A stretch of 64,000 bases of DNA, taken from assembly GCA_008973525.1 (NCBI GenBank), contig WACJ01000219.1, positions 1-64,000 of the forward strand, given 5' to 3'. A model generated the notes under the pieces. It was given only the letters and a program-made list of their open reading frames with translations. It made no database searches and had not been told where the DNA came from. The DNA is from Stenopsyche tienmushanensis (taxonomy: Eukaryota; Arthropoda; Insecta; Trichoptera; Stenopsychidae). The translations under genes were made by a program, and so were the position numbers. Shown in pieces: positions 11,001 to 23,947 of the stretch; the first letter of the stretch is position 1; each line of letters opens with the position of its first letter.

Positions 11001-14000
11001 GTTCAAGACTATGGATTTAAATATCATAAGTGAGTACGAAATTTGACAATATATTTAATGGTTACGTATACATTGAGATATATTTATACAATTGTCATCG
11101 ATTATATTTTAATATACACAGTAATGGTTACATTATTTAGAATGTAAATTTAAATCCTTACATGAACATCAGCATTTGCTGTACGATATGGTGGTTGCGT
11201 TTCCTGTGCAACTATATTTAAAATAAACCTATCTTGATTATATTCTGCCATAAAATCAGCAGTAACTAAGAGTCCTAAAATTCAAAAATATACATTACAT
11301 GCATATTCTAAAACTTTTTCAACTAAAGTGTCAAACTAAGGTATAAAATTGTTTTAGATTACCTTCTTGCGTAATATTAAAAGGTGAAGGGACAATCGAA
11401 CCACTCGGAAATTGACTGCCAAACTTGTACAAATTAGAAGCTGTTATTGAATAACTCACAACAGCATTTGCTTCATAGTCAGGATCCCTTGCTTTCACTG
11501 ACAAAATTAACTCGTTTACTTTAGCTGATGACTTCACTCCTAATTTAAAACAATAAAAATGAGTAAAAAATTAAATAACCACTTCTATTGTAATTTCATT
11601 TTGCCATCACGTGTCATATTTCCTTTGGTAATAAAAAACTATTTTTAAAGTGAGATACATTTTAAATACAATGTAATTTAACAAGACAGCATTACTCGGT
11701 CCATGGCATTGTTTCATTTTCTGTTATTATGGATAATAGTAAATAATGTAGCATATACTTGCTATAAACTCAAATTGATTAATGGAATTCTCGATAAACA
11801 TAAATTATTTTTGAATCAGTAAATAATGGGTTAAAATTCATAAATTTGTAAAAACAATATTTAATATAAGTTACCATAGCTATGGTCATTTGTGCGTATT
11901 GCCAATATTATAAATATCGAATTCTACAAAAGACTAAGTGAAGCAACTACTTAATGAAATGCATGCTTGATTAAATTAAATAATACAAAATGTCTAAAGA
12001 CATACCTGCATAATAGACATCCTTTTCAAATTTTGGTGGATTATCATTTTCATCCAGTACTTTTATTTTCACCAAAGCAAATCCACTATCTTTTTGTACT
12101 TTATAAGATTTTTTATCGGTTGTGTTATTTATATTGAATGACCCGTCAGTTGAAATTATTTCATTTTTATTCTCACCAATCACAGGTTCATTACTTGCAA
12201 ATATAGTCAAGACGTAATCACTTTCTACCTCTCTGCAAAAATGTTTGAGTTGAGCTCATATAATCATTGATAAATAATTTAATGTTGATTATGAAATTTA
12301 CCTATCTAATGAAATATTTGATCGAATCGTGCCCTGAGTTTTATCAATCAAAAACATGTGTTTTTCGTTTCCATCGATAATATAATAATACACTTTTCCA
12401 TTTTCTCCGGTATCTTTGTCTATTGCTTTTACTGAACCTGTATGTGAAAACAAATAAATTGAACATTTTCACAATCACAAAAATCTTAAAGAATTAACGT
12501 ACAATGCTCAACTAGAAATTATTACCTATTACAATGCTCGGAGGTTGGTTTTCTACAACAGAAAATTCATACTCATCTTTTGGAAACTGGGGTTTGTTAT
12601 CATTCGAGTCGTTGAGAATGATAGTTAAAAATTTAACTACTTCGAACCGAGAAGGAGACCCTTGATCCGTAGCGACTAGTACTAACTAAAAATAAATAAA
12701 ACAAAAATTGGTTCAAAATTATTATATGAAACTTATACTATGATAGTTATGGTACATTAAAAAGTAAAAATATGTAATTTAAATAAAAAACCTGATAGCT
12801 ATCTTTTTGCTCCCTATCTAAAAATACTTTTGTTCGAAGTTCCCCTGTTATTTCATTCAAAATAAACTCATTGGTTTCGTGTACATTTTTATTGTTTATT
12901 TTAAGAAAATATGTAACACGCCCGTTTTCTCCCAAATCTTGATCGGTTGCTTTTATTGTTATTACTACAAAATCGGCTTGCGCAGCGCTCTGAAACATTA
13001 AATTACATAAATTTATATAACAAACATTTATTGGTTGTGAAATATTTCTTCGTAAACTTTCTTACAAATCTTAACCGTGTTCAAACCGAATATCATTATA
13101 AAAAAAGTATAAACAAATAACTTATAAATAATTTTATGACATATCCTAAGGAAAACATTTGCAGTGAGCAATCCTCCGCTTCCGCTTTTGAAAAGCCATT
13201 TCTTCGGATAAATAAAATGATCGATTCAAATGTTTCAGTTAAGTTTTCAGTTAACCTAAGAATTATATTTGTCAAAATACTTTTGAGCGCTAACATACAT
13301 TTTTAAGAAAATTTCCATTTAAAATTTAGAAACATTACATTAGTCATGCTTATTTGACGATGTAGAAATAAAATTAAAACATACCTCAGATATATTAATA
13401 ACCGGTTGGTTTTCAATCGGTATGACCCAAATAGGACGATGCTGGTTTACACTATCGACATTGATATCAATAAAAGCAGTATCAGAATGAGGTCCTGTAC
13501 CAAAACGATCGACAGCAGAAACTTTCAAATGATGACTAGTATTGCCGCGCAAAGGAAGGGATGGATACAAAATTCCTGATGTAGGATCTAAATTGAATGC
13601 ACCTGAAATTTTCAAAATTCAAAATTGATTTTCAAAATATTCATATGAAAAACTAATATTTTATATGTATTTGATTTTCTAATATTATTTGCATACATTA
13701 ACAATTGTTAGTATTCTTCTTTGCTGCATTTGTAGTTCTAGTTCTAAAAAAATACAAGAATTGGAAAGAAATTCCCGTTCGTCCACCACCATTGCCTAAA
13801 CACAACCGTAGCAAAATAAAAATATACCAAGTAATGAATTTACCTGGTTCCGTTTGTTCCAAAATTGTATACTTTATCTGTCCATTGAGTGCTACATCTT
13901 TATCTTCAGCTCTAACTTGTAAAATAGATGCAGGAGGATCTAATGACAAATTTTCAGCAACTGATGCTTTATAAGTTCTTTGTCCAAAAATGGGTGGATT

Positions 14001-17000
14001 ATCATTTAGATCAATTATTTTTATATGTATCTGAATTTTAAAAAAGCAATCTTTAAATACGATTTTTTTTCTTATGTTTGGTGATTAATTATTATCTCAT
14101 AATTTACAGCTCGAAAAAAAACTTCAACAAGAGAATATATGATGGTTAGAATTATCTTTTTAAAAACATTTACTGCTTCAATATCACACATTATATCTGG
14201 GATATATTATAGGTAACTTGATGAAATTTACTTTTAACTTACGACATGAATCTTTTGAACATTTTATAAATCAAAAATGACAAAATAATACATTATTTAT
14301 ATACATACAGATACACTAGCCGTCTTTCTCGCCACTACGGGAGCATTGTCAACAGCTGTAGCAAAAAGCCAGATATCATCTGTGGTTTCCCGATCGATTA
14401 CTGCACCAGTTGCAATTCGCACTTCTCCTGTGATGGCATCCATTGTAAAAAGTTCTGCTTGGTCTCCTGATATATTGTAGCGAATTTCTCCAAAAACACC
14501 TAAAAACATTAAGTTACTTTAAAATGAACTGAATTATACTATTTTAATAGTAAAAACTACTCGTTCTTTACCTTCGTCTTTATCAACAGCATGAACTGTC
14601 AAGACTAGTGCTCCGGCAGGGGAATTTTCTTCGAGGACAGCATCATACATCCCTTCATCGAATACGGGTTTCTCATCGTTTATATTCACAACGTTTACTG
14701 TTACTCCGACAGACGTAGAAAGTTGCGGAACACCCGTATCATAAGCTACTACCGTAAAATTAATTTGATGAACTCGCTCATAGTCGATACGCTGTGTCGA
14801 TCGAACTATCCCTAGAATAATACGGTTGAGAATGTATTTTCACTAGTAACATAAAAAGTCAAAAACGACTATTTCATTTTGTTTGATCATTTCACTAAAA
14901 CCTAAAAATGAATGAATGAAAAAAGGAAAAGTAGTAATTAAAAATGCAAGTATCCATACATGCAATGAATCATATGCATTATTTTTATAATTTATAATAA
15001 ATATAGGCAATCTCAAAATATTTTCCCAAATAAAAGGAATTATTATGAGGCGGTTACCTTCTCGCCTTCTACGTAGTTGCATGATACAAATAGACAATAC
15101 CATAAAGTTAATGGAAACAATGCATAAATAAATAGAAATACAATTTTACCATAATTGTATGCATACGATAAGTAGAATATGTGGAAGAAGTGGTGCTAGA
15201 AAATATTATTTTTGTATCATAAAAAAACAACTTTTTCCAAGTATTTTTGAAATAAGATCTCATTTGAATGATGAGATAAGATTAATAATGGCATTTTAGT
15301 AATTCTTGCTCTCAAATATAAAGCCCATAATAAGTTAACATATGTTAGGTTACAATAACACTGAAAAATACAAGCAAACATCAGTACAATGGATATTACC
15401 TGTGACATTATCTATCTGAAAATATTGACTCGGTGGATCTATGGCATAGTGAGAAATACTAGAATCAACATCTGTAGCATGAAATGTGCTGAGTGTCGTA
15501 TTTGCTGGCAGCTCTTCTTTAAGACGTTCAGTGAAATGAGATTGTCTAAACGACGGCGGTGATGAGTTAACATCCACGATTGTAATTATGAGCATCCCTT
15601 TAAAGATTCAAACGAGGCTGTTTTAATGTATAGTTTAAAGGTATGTTTCTTATTTTTATAAATGATTAAATAATTTATAAATACCCTGTGATATTTGTAG
15701 ATTCGGTGCTGATGTATCAGATACATCAACAGGTAAAGAGATAACTGCCGCAATATTACGATCTAGTTTTTTAGCTACCTTTACACGACCGTCACGTTCA
15801 ACAGTAAACCATTGATGAAAGACAGACATTTCTGGAACCTATAAAAAGTGAATACCTAATTTGATAAATCATTAAGTTATATCTAATTTTTCAAGATTTA
15901 AAGGTAAAAAGATTTTTAAAAAAAAAAAACACTAAAATGTTATACAAGATTGTGAAATGCGGACTTACAGCTTCCAGTACTCCCCGTTCAACTGAAAAAT
16001 GTGAATCTAAATCTAATGTACAACAATTTTTGTATTATACAACGAGAATAATAATTTTTACCAATGCATCCAAAAGATAATTTGATACTAAAACGTTACA
16101 TTTGTGTACTTTTTCTAACCCAGTTAATAAATGTTCAAAAAAGAACTAGTCAATAGTAAAAATACTTAAATATTAAATAAATAAAATTACTTAATATCAA
16201 AATTAAAACAAGGTATTAAAAAAAATACTAAAAATATTTTCCCAATACCTGTTTTCCATTTTTGTCAACAGCTGTTACAGGCTGTAAGCCAATATCAAAT
16301 TTAAGGTCTTCAGGTGACATGACATCCGGATCCGTTGCCGAGAGCTTATGAATAACTGTACCCTCTTCAGCATCAACTGAAACCTAAGAATAATGTTTAT
16401 AAATTCATATCATATTGTTTCACAAGGACATTTGATTTAACATTAGAAATAACACACCAGCCAAAATGACTGATCATACAATTTTATTTAAAACTTCCTA
16501 CTTTATGTAACATTCTTACGTAATATAGTGAATTTTATTTATTCAAAATTTAAAAAAAATGTATCATGGCTACTTATACCAATACCAATGACCGGTACTT
16601 TTCAAAGTGTAAAGAATATTAAAATGTATTCACTGTGGTAAAAAGTGATGATATTCAACGTTTACAGAGATATTAAAAAAATGCTTTGATATTAGCTGTT
16701 TAGGATAAATGAGTACACAAACAAATCCTTCCATCTAAAGTCAGATACAGATTTACTCAATATTTGACAAATAAACGCTGCTAAAAATTTGCTAAAAAAA
16801 GTACACTGAAGAAACATTAATCTATCAGGATTAAAAAACTAAATTTGGTATAGACATTGCAGAGCAAATGGTAAAACATAGCCCCAAATCGAGATCAAGA
16901 AGATGGCCATTTGAAAGTGTTTTTCAACATTTTAAATTTAGCTGGCATAAATACCTGTACCTGTAGGTAGTCCCGCAGTTAAGCGGTTGGACTCATAACC

Positions 17001-20000
17001 CAATCATCTCGGGTTCGAATCCCACAGGGATGTGGCTGACAACCACATTTTTAAAAACATATATATGCCATGAAAAACCATGTCAAAATGGTTGGTAATG
17101 ATACCATAAAAAAGGGATCGCTAAAAGCCACCTCAAAAAAAAAAAAAAAAATACCTGAACTTTATATAAGGAAAAAACAGCTGAAAAAATGTGAAACTGA
17201 AAATATAAAACCTGGGATGGAATTATGAGAAGCTAATACCCAAAGAACTTCAAGAAACCCACTTTTTTCATAGTGTCAGATAGACCAGCGCTTCTTAAAC
17301 TTATGTAGTTCGCGGACCCCCTCTTGAGCAAAATTTCTTTCGCGGACCCCCTCTTGAGCAATTTTCTTTTCGTGGACCCTCTCTTCAACAATTTTTTTTG
17401 GTGGACCCCATTCCTATCCTTGTGACTTAATTTTTTAAACAAACATTTCTTGGTTCTTTTTATAATATTTTCTGTAAATGATTCCACGAAAATATCTTTT
17501 TCAAATATAAGTAAATTATTTTTTATATCCCTGCGGACCCCCGATAATGGCTTCGCGAGCCCCGGTTTAAGAGCCGCTGAGATAGACTACTGAAATAATA
17601 AGACTGTCGCCATTTGTAATACTTAAGGACTAAAAAATATGCACAATGTCAAGTATGTATGTATGTAATGCACTCTGAAGAAAAACTACTTTTATAAGAG
17701 ATGTGACAAATTATATCATTTTAAATCTAATAATTTACTCAATATATATATAAGAATAAATTATTTAAATTGAAAATCTATTTCAATATTTCTGTTGTTA
17801 AAGAATATATTTTTTATTATGCTTACTTTTGTCATTGATAAAATGTTGCAACCCTGATTTAGGATCATATGCTCCCAGATGGGTTAGTAATACTAAAAGT
17901 GTACTTCATAACATTAAATTTCTATTGTAAGTAACAAATCACTAAATATTAAAATATTCTGGTACAATCCTGTAAACGGGGGGCAAACATATTGGTGAAT
18001 TGAAAACGACTACTAATATTTAATTTTTGTTTTTTTCTTTTTAAATTAAATTTTAATTTTAATCTGGCTAGATTAGGTTAGTTTGTTTAAATTGTGTCAA
18101 AATTAATGCGTTTTCAATTCACCAATATTCTTGCCCCCCGTTAACAGGATAGTACCAATATTCTATTATTACAATTTTTTTAAAGATCAGTCATTTTGCC
18201 TGGTTTTAGTAGAAGTAGCTTTGTCTAAATGTCGATAGTTCTAGTGTTAATAGTAAAATTTATATATAAAAAGTATATAATTTATAATCATTTTGCTACA
18301 TAAAAATACCTCAGTTCTCTGTATTTGCGGAGTAAAATAAGGAGATTTGTCATTTGCATTTATAATCATAACAGTTAGCATTGTGGTTCCGGTTAAGCTC
18401 GGTGTTCCTAAAAAAAAATCTATTTATTAGTAAAATGACAATAATTACTTAACTAATTAGAAAACAGCCTGTAAAAATATATAATATGCATATGAAACAA
18501 GAGCTCAGTGGAAATCATTAAACAAGAAAACGTGGTATAGATTTTTTAATTCTTAATTGTCTTTCCTTCCTGTAAAACACTTTAAACAATTTGGCACCTA
18601 TTAAATATTAATGCTTTGTGTTAAAAGGAAGTGAATATATGAAATTAAATAGCATGCAGGAAAAGGAGACAATGTACTGCAGAATGCCCTTTACAGTAAA
18701 ATCAACACGGTCGTCTCGAGTAGTTTTTCACTGTCTTCCGAGGAAAATTCTTTATCAAAATGACTGTGAAAATGCAAGTCATCCACTGGGTGAGCATTTA
18801 AAATGAAATTCAGAGATCACGCTACCTTCGATATTGAAGAGGGCCCAATCTCTCAGCGGACTGTTTATGGTTGCACTATGATTATGATGATGATGATGAT
18901 GAAGACATTGACTGATTTTTCACCTCGAGCATATTTTTATGACATGATTCGCACCGATTTAAAATAAAAAAAAAAACATTTCAAACCTTCATCTATGGCA
19001 AAAATTTGTATTTGATACATATTTCTCTTATCATAATCTAATTTTGAGGCTACTGTAACGTGTCCAGTATCTTTTTTTATGGCAAAATCTTCAAAAGCTC
19101 CTTTTTGAATTGAATATTTTATTTCTGAATTTACTCCTGTGTCCATATCACTAGCGACAACTCTTATAACGTCAAATCCTAAAATAATATTTATTTTTTA
19201 AAATGACTATAGGAATATTAAAAAAAAAAGAATCAACAAAAAATATACCCAATGGAGCATCCTCAGAGACTGATGTGTTATAATGATCGGTTTCAAATAT
19301 TGGGGCATTATTATTAACGTCTTTAATAGTAATTTCAACATGACAGGTTGCATTATATTTTCCATCGCTAGCCTAAAATATTACAACTTTATTTTTATTG
19401 AAAATTATTTACCATTCATAAAATGACAATATACACATTGATCGTGCAAACCTTGCATCGTTTATAGCCAAACGGTTCTATTAAAAATTATACCTTTTCG
19501 ATGACATGCGATCGATAAAAAAGTGGAAAATAACAAACCTGTACGACTAAAGTAACACGACCTCCTTTGATATTTGACATATCGAGACCGTCATTTCCAT
19601 TTATGCCAATTTTTCCTGTGACTGTATCAACCCAAAACAGTTCACTGTTGGGACCTTCGATTATGGAATACGTAATCGCAGACGTTTTATCTAAATCTTT
19701 AGCTTGTACCTTAAATTAAAAAGTGCGTTAATGATACTCTAGGTAAAAAACAATATTCATATATTTCTCTTACCTGCAGATCTGGATCAAATTTAACAGC
19801 TCCTTCGTCTATGGACGAAATATATACTGGGGTTTGAAATTCTGGTGCATTGTCGTTAGTATCGTAGAGAGAAATTTTTAAAGGAACTACTGTGCTCTGT
19901 CCGGCACCGTCGTCATCGGTCGCCTGAAATATTGATACACCATAATAGTTAGGTTAGATTGAATATTTAATTGTATTTTAGATTTTTACTCTGAACTCTG

Positions 20001-23000
20001 AATGTTTAATGATTTTTTTCAACGAGTGTTTTCAACAGCGAGCTAGAATAGCACTCATAATTTTAAGAAAGATCGATAAATAATATCAAGTAGGTCTACA
20101 TTGAAAATTAATTAATAACCTAAACATTTACCTTATAACTGAGGAAATAATTCGGTCTCGTTTCAAAATCTAAACACGGAGGTTCACCAGGAGTCATGCA
20201 AGAAGCGACTGTTATGACACCGGTTCTATTATCGACGGTGAATAGGTCATCGCCGTTTCCAAATATTTCATAAACTATTCCTTCAGTACCGAATCTGTAA
20301 TTTTATAAAGTAAAAAAATTCATTACGTACATATTAAATTCGTGCTTTAATACTTATAATTTTATTTAAGATTTTAATAACATTTATACGCCTGTATTAT
20401 TTTTAAAAAAATAATGCATCAGTTGTCAACTTCAAACCTTCACACGCTAGCCGAATTTTTTTTTATACAGAATTAATTTTAGACAGTTTAACTTTTTTTG
20501 ACAATTTGTCGCTTTCCTCCATAATATCATAGTTTATTTCTTCCAAATATTTTTATTCTCAATATTATTAATGACATTTGCAAATCGATAAGTTTACTAA
20601 TAATACAGCTGTACTGTCGCACTTTTATCAAATTACTATATCAAAATCTGTTGTATTTTTACAGACATTCAACCCTAACATTATCGTTGGCCATTCTAGC
20701 TGTCGTTGCGCAGAGCTGCCGACCCGAATTGAAAAAAACAGGATTATAATTGCTAAACTCTTCGTGCCAATGCTTCCGATCCCACCATAAACTCAAAAGC
20801 ACTATTTTTAATGCAGTATTGTTTAGAGATTAAAATAGCCTTTTGTCTGCGGTCTAACTGTTGGCTATTTTTTTTCATGTTTGAATAAAAATCCCATTTC
20901 TCATCACCAGTCACTAAATTGTGAAGAAATGGACAATAGTTTTTTTTCTTGAAAAAGATAATGTAGGTTTTTTGATAATTTGAATGTGAGCCGTTGAGTC
21001 ACGTTGCATGTGGAACCTGAACGCCTGTTTGAAACTTCTTTAGGATCTTCCTAATATTGGATTAGAATGTGCCGGTCATTTTTAATAATTTTCTATCTGC
21101 CGCTAATTTAATCGTCTAACTAGTTCAGTCGTCGAATTTTACCAGCATCGATGCTAATTCATTAGTATAAATACATAACTCATATTACCCGCCCGATGGA
21201 CGTTTTGATGATTTTTCTAATATTTGATCATCAATCGATACACTATAGATTCTATTGTGCAAACATCAATTCATACCTAGCATGATCTCTGTCCGTAGCC
21301 GTTATCGTGAGAATATGCGAACCGGACACCGCTTGCTCGGATACGCTTGCACTGTACGAAGTCTGTTTGAAAGCGGGATAGTTGTCGTTGACATCTAAAA
21401 CGGTGACCGTCACGGTCGCAGTCGAAGACAGCGTGGGCGTCGTGTAAAGCTCTTCGGCGATGACCTTGACAAAATTTTCATCATTGTTTAAAAAAAAAAA
21501 AACGGTCTTACAATATGTGCAATTTTCGAGAAAAGGTTCACTAACGAGTATGATAAATTTTCTTTGATTAGGATTTTCATAGTCCAAAGAAATATTAGTC
21601 AGCCTGATGCTGACTTGAGTGGAACCCGTCGCTTCCGAAGGTTCAACGTTGAACTGCGCGCGACACGTCCGATAGCCTCAGGGAAAATGCGGAATTGGTG
21701 CCCTTGAACGATAAGAATTTATTTTTATTTTACATATTTACATTACATATATCATATCATAGTCTATCTATTCTTTAGTAAATCATATACTGACTATGTC
21801 CGTATCCGTAACCACCATATCGAGATTGGGCAACGGGGTACCGAACGGTATGTTCTCCGGTATTTCGACAGCATATTCCTTTCTATTGAATCGGGGCGGC
21901 TCGTCGTTCACATCTCTGATGGTGATCGTCACCGTCGCGAGGGTCGTCGTGAGGTTGCCGTCCGCGGGTCGATCGTCGACGATCTCGCGCGCCTTCGGAA
22001 CGAAACGAAACATAAAAATCGAGCACGACGCAGTCGGACGGAGAACGAGAATGAAAAATAAAATTTAAAAATATTTCATGCAAATTTGTCATTCAGCATA
22101 TAACATATTTTAAATAATTTCTTCTCTCGTGATAGTCGAAAACGATTCACGCAAACCGGTCGGCGGGTAACAGAACTGCCGACGATTCTCTTCGATCGGA
22201 CATCGAATCGCATCTGCAATCTGGAGCCGCGTCAATTGTTAATCCGTCCCGTTCGTTGAATTGAGTCACCTCGAGAGGCAACTGCGGAACGGTTGCACTT
22301 ACTGAATTGCTTCAAATTGTTTTCATTGATAAATTTAAATATTTTAATGAGAAGTCCAACGCTATTCTTATTTTCCTTCCGAGAAAACCTGGAAAATATA
22401 CAGCGGAAACAATTCAAAACTACACTTCGCCACTCCGAGCGGCGTCCGTCGGACGCGGAATTCTCACCCGAACGGTGAGATTGAGCGGAGCCGACGTGTC
22501 GATCAGCGCTTCTCTGTCGAGGGGTTTGCCAGTTTTCAGCTCTCCGGTCGCGCTGTCCAAGAGAAAATACTCGTGCGGATCTGAAATTTGGAATCGTTAC
22601 GTCAGTTCGGACCGCAAATGAGAGCCTAATATTTTAGCGTCTCGTCAATTCTTACTGGTGAGAAGGTCGTAAGTGATATTTCTCGGATGGGCTCTGTCTC
22701 CGTCTTTGGCGTGGACCGTGAGCGCGGACGTCCCTATCGGAGCGTCCTCGGACAGGACGGCGGCCAGCGACCCGACGAACGTCGGAGGAAGGTTCTGAAC
22801 GTCCACCACCCTTACTTCGACCCCGGCGGTGGAGTTCAGGAGGCCGTCCTGAAAGCGCACGAGACGATCGTGAGGCGAACCGACGACTGACGCGCTGCGA
22901 GAGCGAGGAAGCGCTTCTCTCTGCGATAGTGCATTTTTTTTACCGTCGCGCTGAGTCGAAACTGATAAGAGTGTCTGACGTTGTAGTTGAGGGGAGCCTT

Positions 23001-23947
23001 CAGGACCAGCGATCCCCGAAAGAGACTCTGGGAAGACTGCCGGGTGACCACCTCGAAGACGCCGCAGGCCTCCGACCGCTGCTGGAATACGGAGGGGTCA
23101 ACTCTGCGAGGCCTCGTCGAGACCGACCGACCGATCGCGACGCTCACCTGAGTGGACGCGAGACACGACACCTCCAGCGCGTCTCCGAGGGAGTCGACGT
23201 CTTCGATCGCGATCTCTTCGACGACCGTCGTGCCGACGGGGGCGTTCTCGGGGACGTCCGCTTCGTAGGGGCTCTGGACGGACGGAAGCGCGCATTATTA
23301 GAGAACGCGACGGAGGGGAATCCCCGCAGACTGCACACTTACGTTTTTAAATTCGGGCGCGTTGTCGTTTTCGTCCAAAATAATCACAGACACGGGAACC
23401 GTGACGACGTTGTTGTGCAGATCTTCGACTCGGTCCTCCACGGAGACGACGAACTTCAGGGTGTCGTCTATCTGAAGAGAGAGAGAGAATTGAGCGGGCG
23501 GACTCGGACGGCTCGAGGGAGGTCGAGAGTCGGAGTACCTCTCTGTCCAGCGGCTCCGCTACGGTGACGTCTCCGGTGGTAGGGTCGACGACGAACCTGT
23601 CGGTTCCGACGGAGCCGTATTTGACCTTGAACGAGGACGAAACGTGAGAAGCGAAAGGGCGGAGGGAGGGAAGAGGAGAGCGGGGCTGAAGCTCACCGGC
23701 GATCCCTCCGGGTCGTGAGCCTGCAGCCTGTAGACGACGGTCCCGACGGGGGTGTTCTCCGGCAGGGCCAGGTTGCTCATGTCCTTCGCGAAGACGGGCG
23801 GCAGATTCGCAGCGTTTCCTCCGAGGGGAAAGTCGGTCGAGCGTTATTTGGCCATTTCATATTCGAGTCGAGAATTCGAAAAGAACGCAACTTACCATCG
23901 TCGAAGAGCGCGTACAGCGAAACGCAAAAGAGAAGGATCCGCCCCAT
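8082..23947 (-). CDS. Cad87A: Cadherin-87A-like transmembrane cadherin, 36 exons
   Basis: Calcium-dependent adhesion-type membrane protein of about 1,872 aa. Exons read by me (high to low): 23896-23947, 23697-23818, 23539-23625, 23343-23471, 23148-23273, 22944-23081, 22656-22848, 22468-22580, 21795-21992, 21546-21702, 21277-21464, 20132-20294, 19774-19923, 19539-19709, 19249-19372, 18987-19178, 18310-18407, 16249-16383, 15969-15991, 15685-15838, 15400-15597, 14572-14811, 14309-14499, 13844-14030, 13385-13602, 12792-12989, 12526-12685, 12302-12437, 12006-12232, 11363-11539, 11162-11274, 10790-10956, 10254-10405, 9357-9465, 8592-8796, 8082-8309. It starts MGRILLLFCVSLYALF (signal peptide). It carries many cadherin repeats with DENDNAP, DVNDNYP, LDRE and AxDxD calcium motifs, then a single membrane helix (about residues 1700-1722, ALIALLIVLFTGIVTFIVV) and a tail of about 145 aa ending in NHFQN. 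Overall plan and length suit Cad87A; the ortholog name is from memory of the family. One frameshift lies near 21654, and the 23-nt microexon is out of frame. Confidence 0.85.
16958..17148 (+). mobile_element. tRNA-derived SINE with poly(A) tail and target-site duplication
   Basis: The head contains an A-box-like GCAGTTAAGCGGTTGG and a B box GGGTTCGAATCCC spaced as in a tRNA, with a CAT-like anticodon position. About 17 A residues end it. The direct repeat AAATACCTG flanks it at 16949-16957 and 17149-17157. It lies in a cadherin intron. Confidence 0.85.
17286..17579. mobile_element. Non-autonomous hAT element (MITE), 294 bp
   Basis: Terminal inverted repeats start CAGCGCTTCTTAAAC and, on the other end, CAGCGGCTCTTAAAC. 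A perfect 8-bp duplication AGATAGAC lies at 17278-17285 and 17580-17587, diagnostic of hAT insertion. The interior has imperfect tandem copies of CGCGGACCCCCTCTTGAGCA. It lies in a cadherin intron. The target duplication is still perfect, so insertion may be recent. Confidence 0.9.
17961..18156. repeat. Hairpin MITE-like inverted repeat
   Basis: The roughly 48-base arms at 17961-18008 and 18108-18156 are inverted copies (GGTACAATCCTGTAAACGGG against the complement of the right arm). They share TTGGTGAATTGAAAACG. The loop is about 100 AT-rich bases. It lies in the same cadherin intron as the SINE. Confidence 0.75.
18618..18910 (+). mobile_element. LINE-like 3' tail relic with ATG microsatellite
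   Basis: It shares the GGGTGAGCATTT and CTACCTTCGATATTGA modules with 6215-6425 in opposite orientation and ends in a (GAT)n run at about 18880-18902. No reverse transcriptase is visible. It is in a cadherin intron. Confidence 0.45.
20660..21075 (-). pseudogene. mariner transposase relic in a cadherin intron
   Basis: The minus strand reads FLHNLVTGDEKWDFYSNMKK around 20890-20950, the first catalytic-aspartate block of mariner transposases (VTGDEKW). RKILKKFQTGVQVPH lies upstream, and frameshifted KNSAFEFMV-like sequence downstream. Stops and frameshifts make it inactive. Confidence 0.75.

Noticed and set aside
16970..17040. Possible functional tRNA-Met gene
   Set aside because: The internal boxes are present, but an acceptor stem does not pair cleanly, and the unit ends in poly(A) with target duplications, so it is a SINE head.
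22929..23567. Plus-strand open frame of 212 codons
   Set aside because: It is antisense to several cadherin exons and introns in CG-rich DNA and has no recognisable domain. It is a shadow of the cadherin gene.
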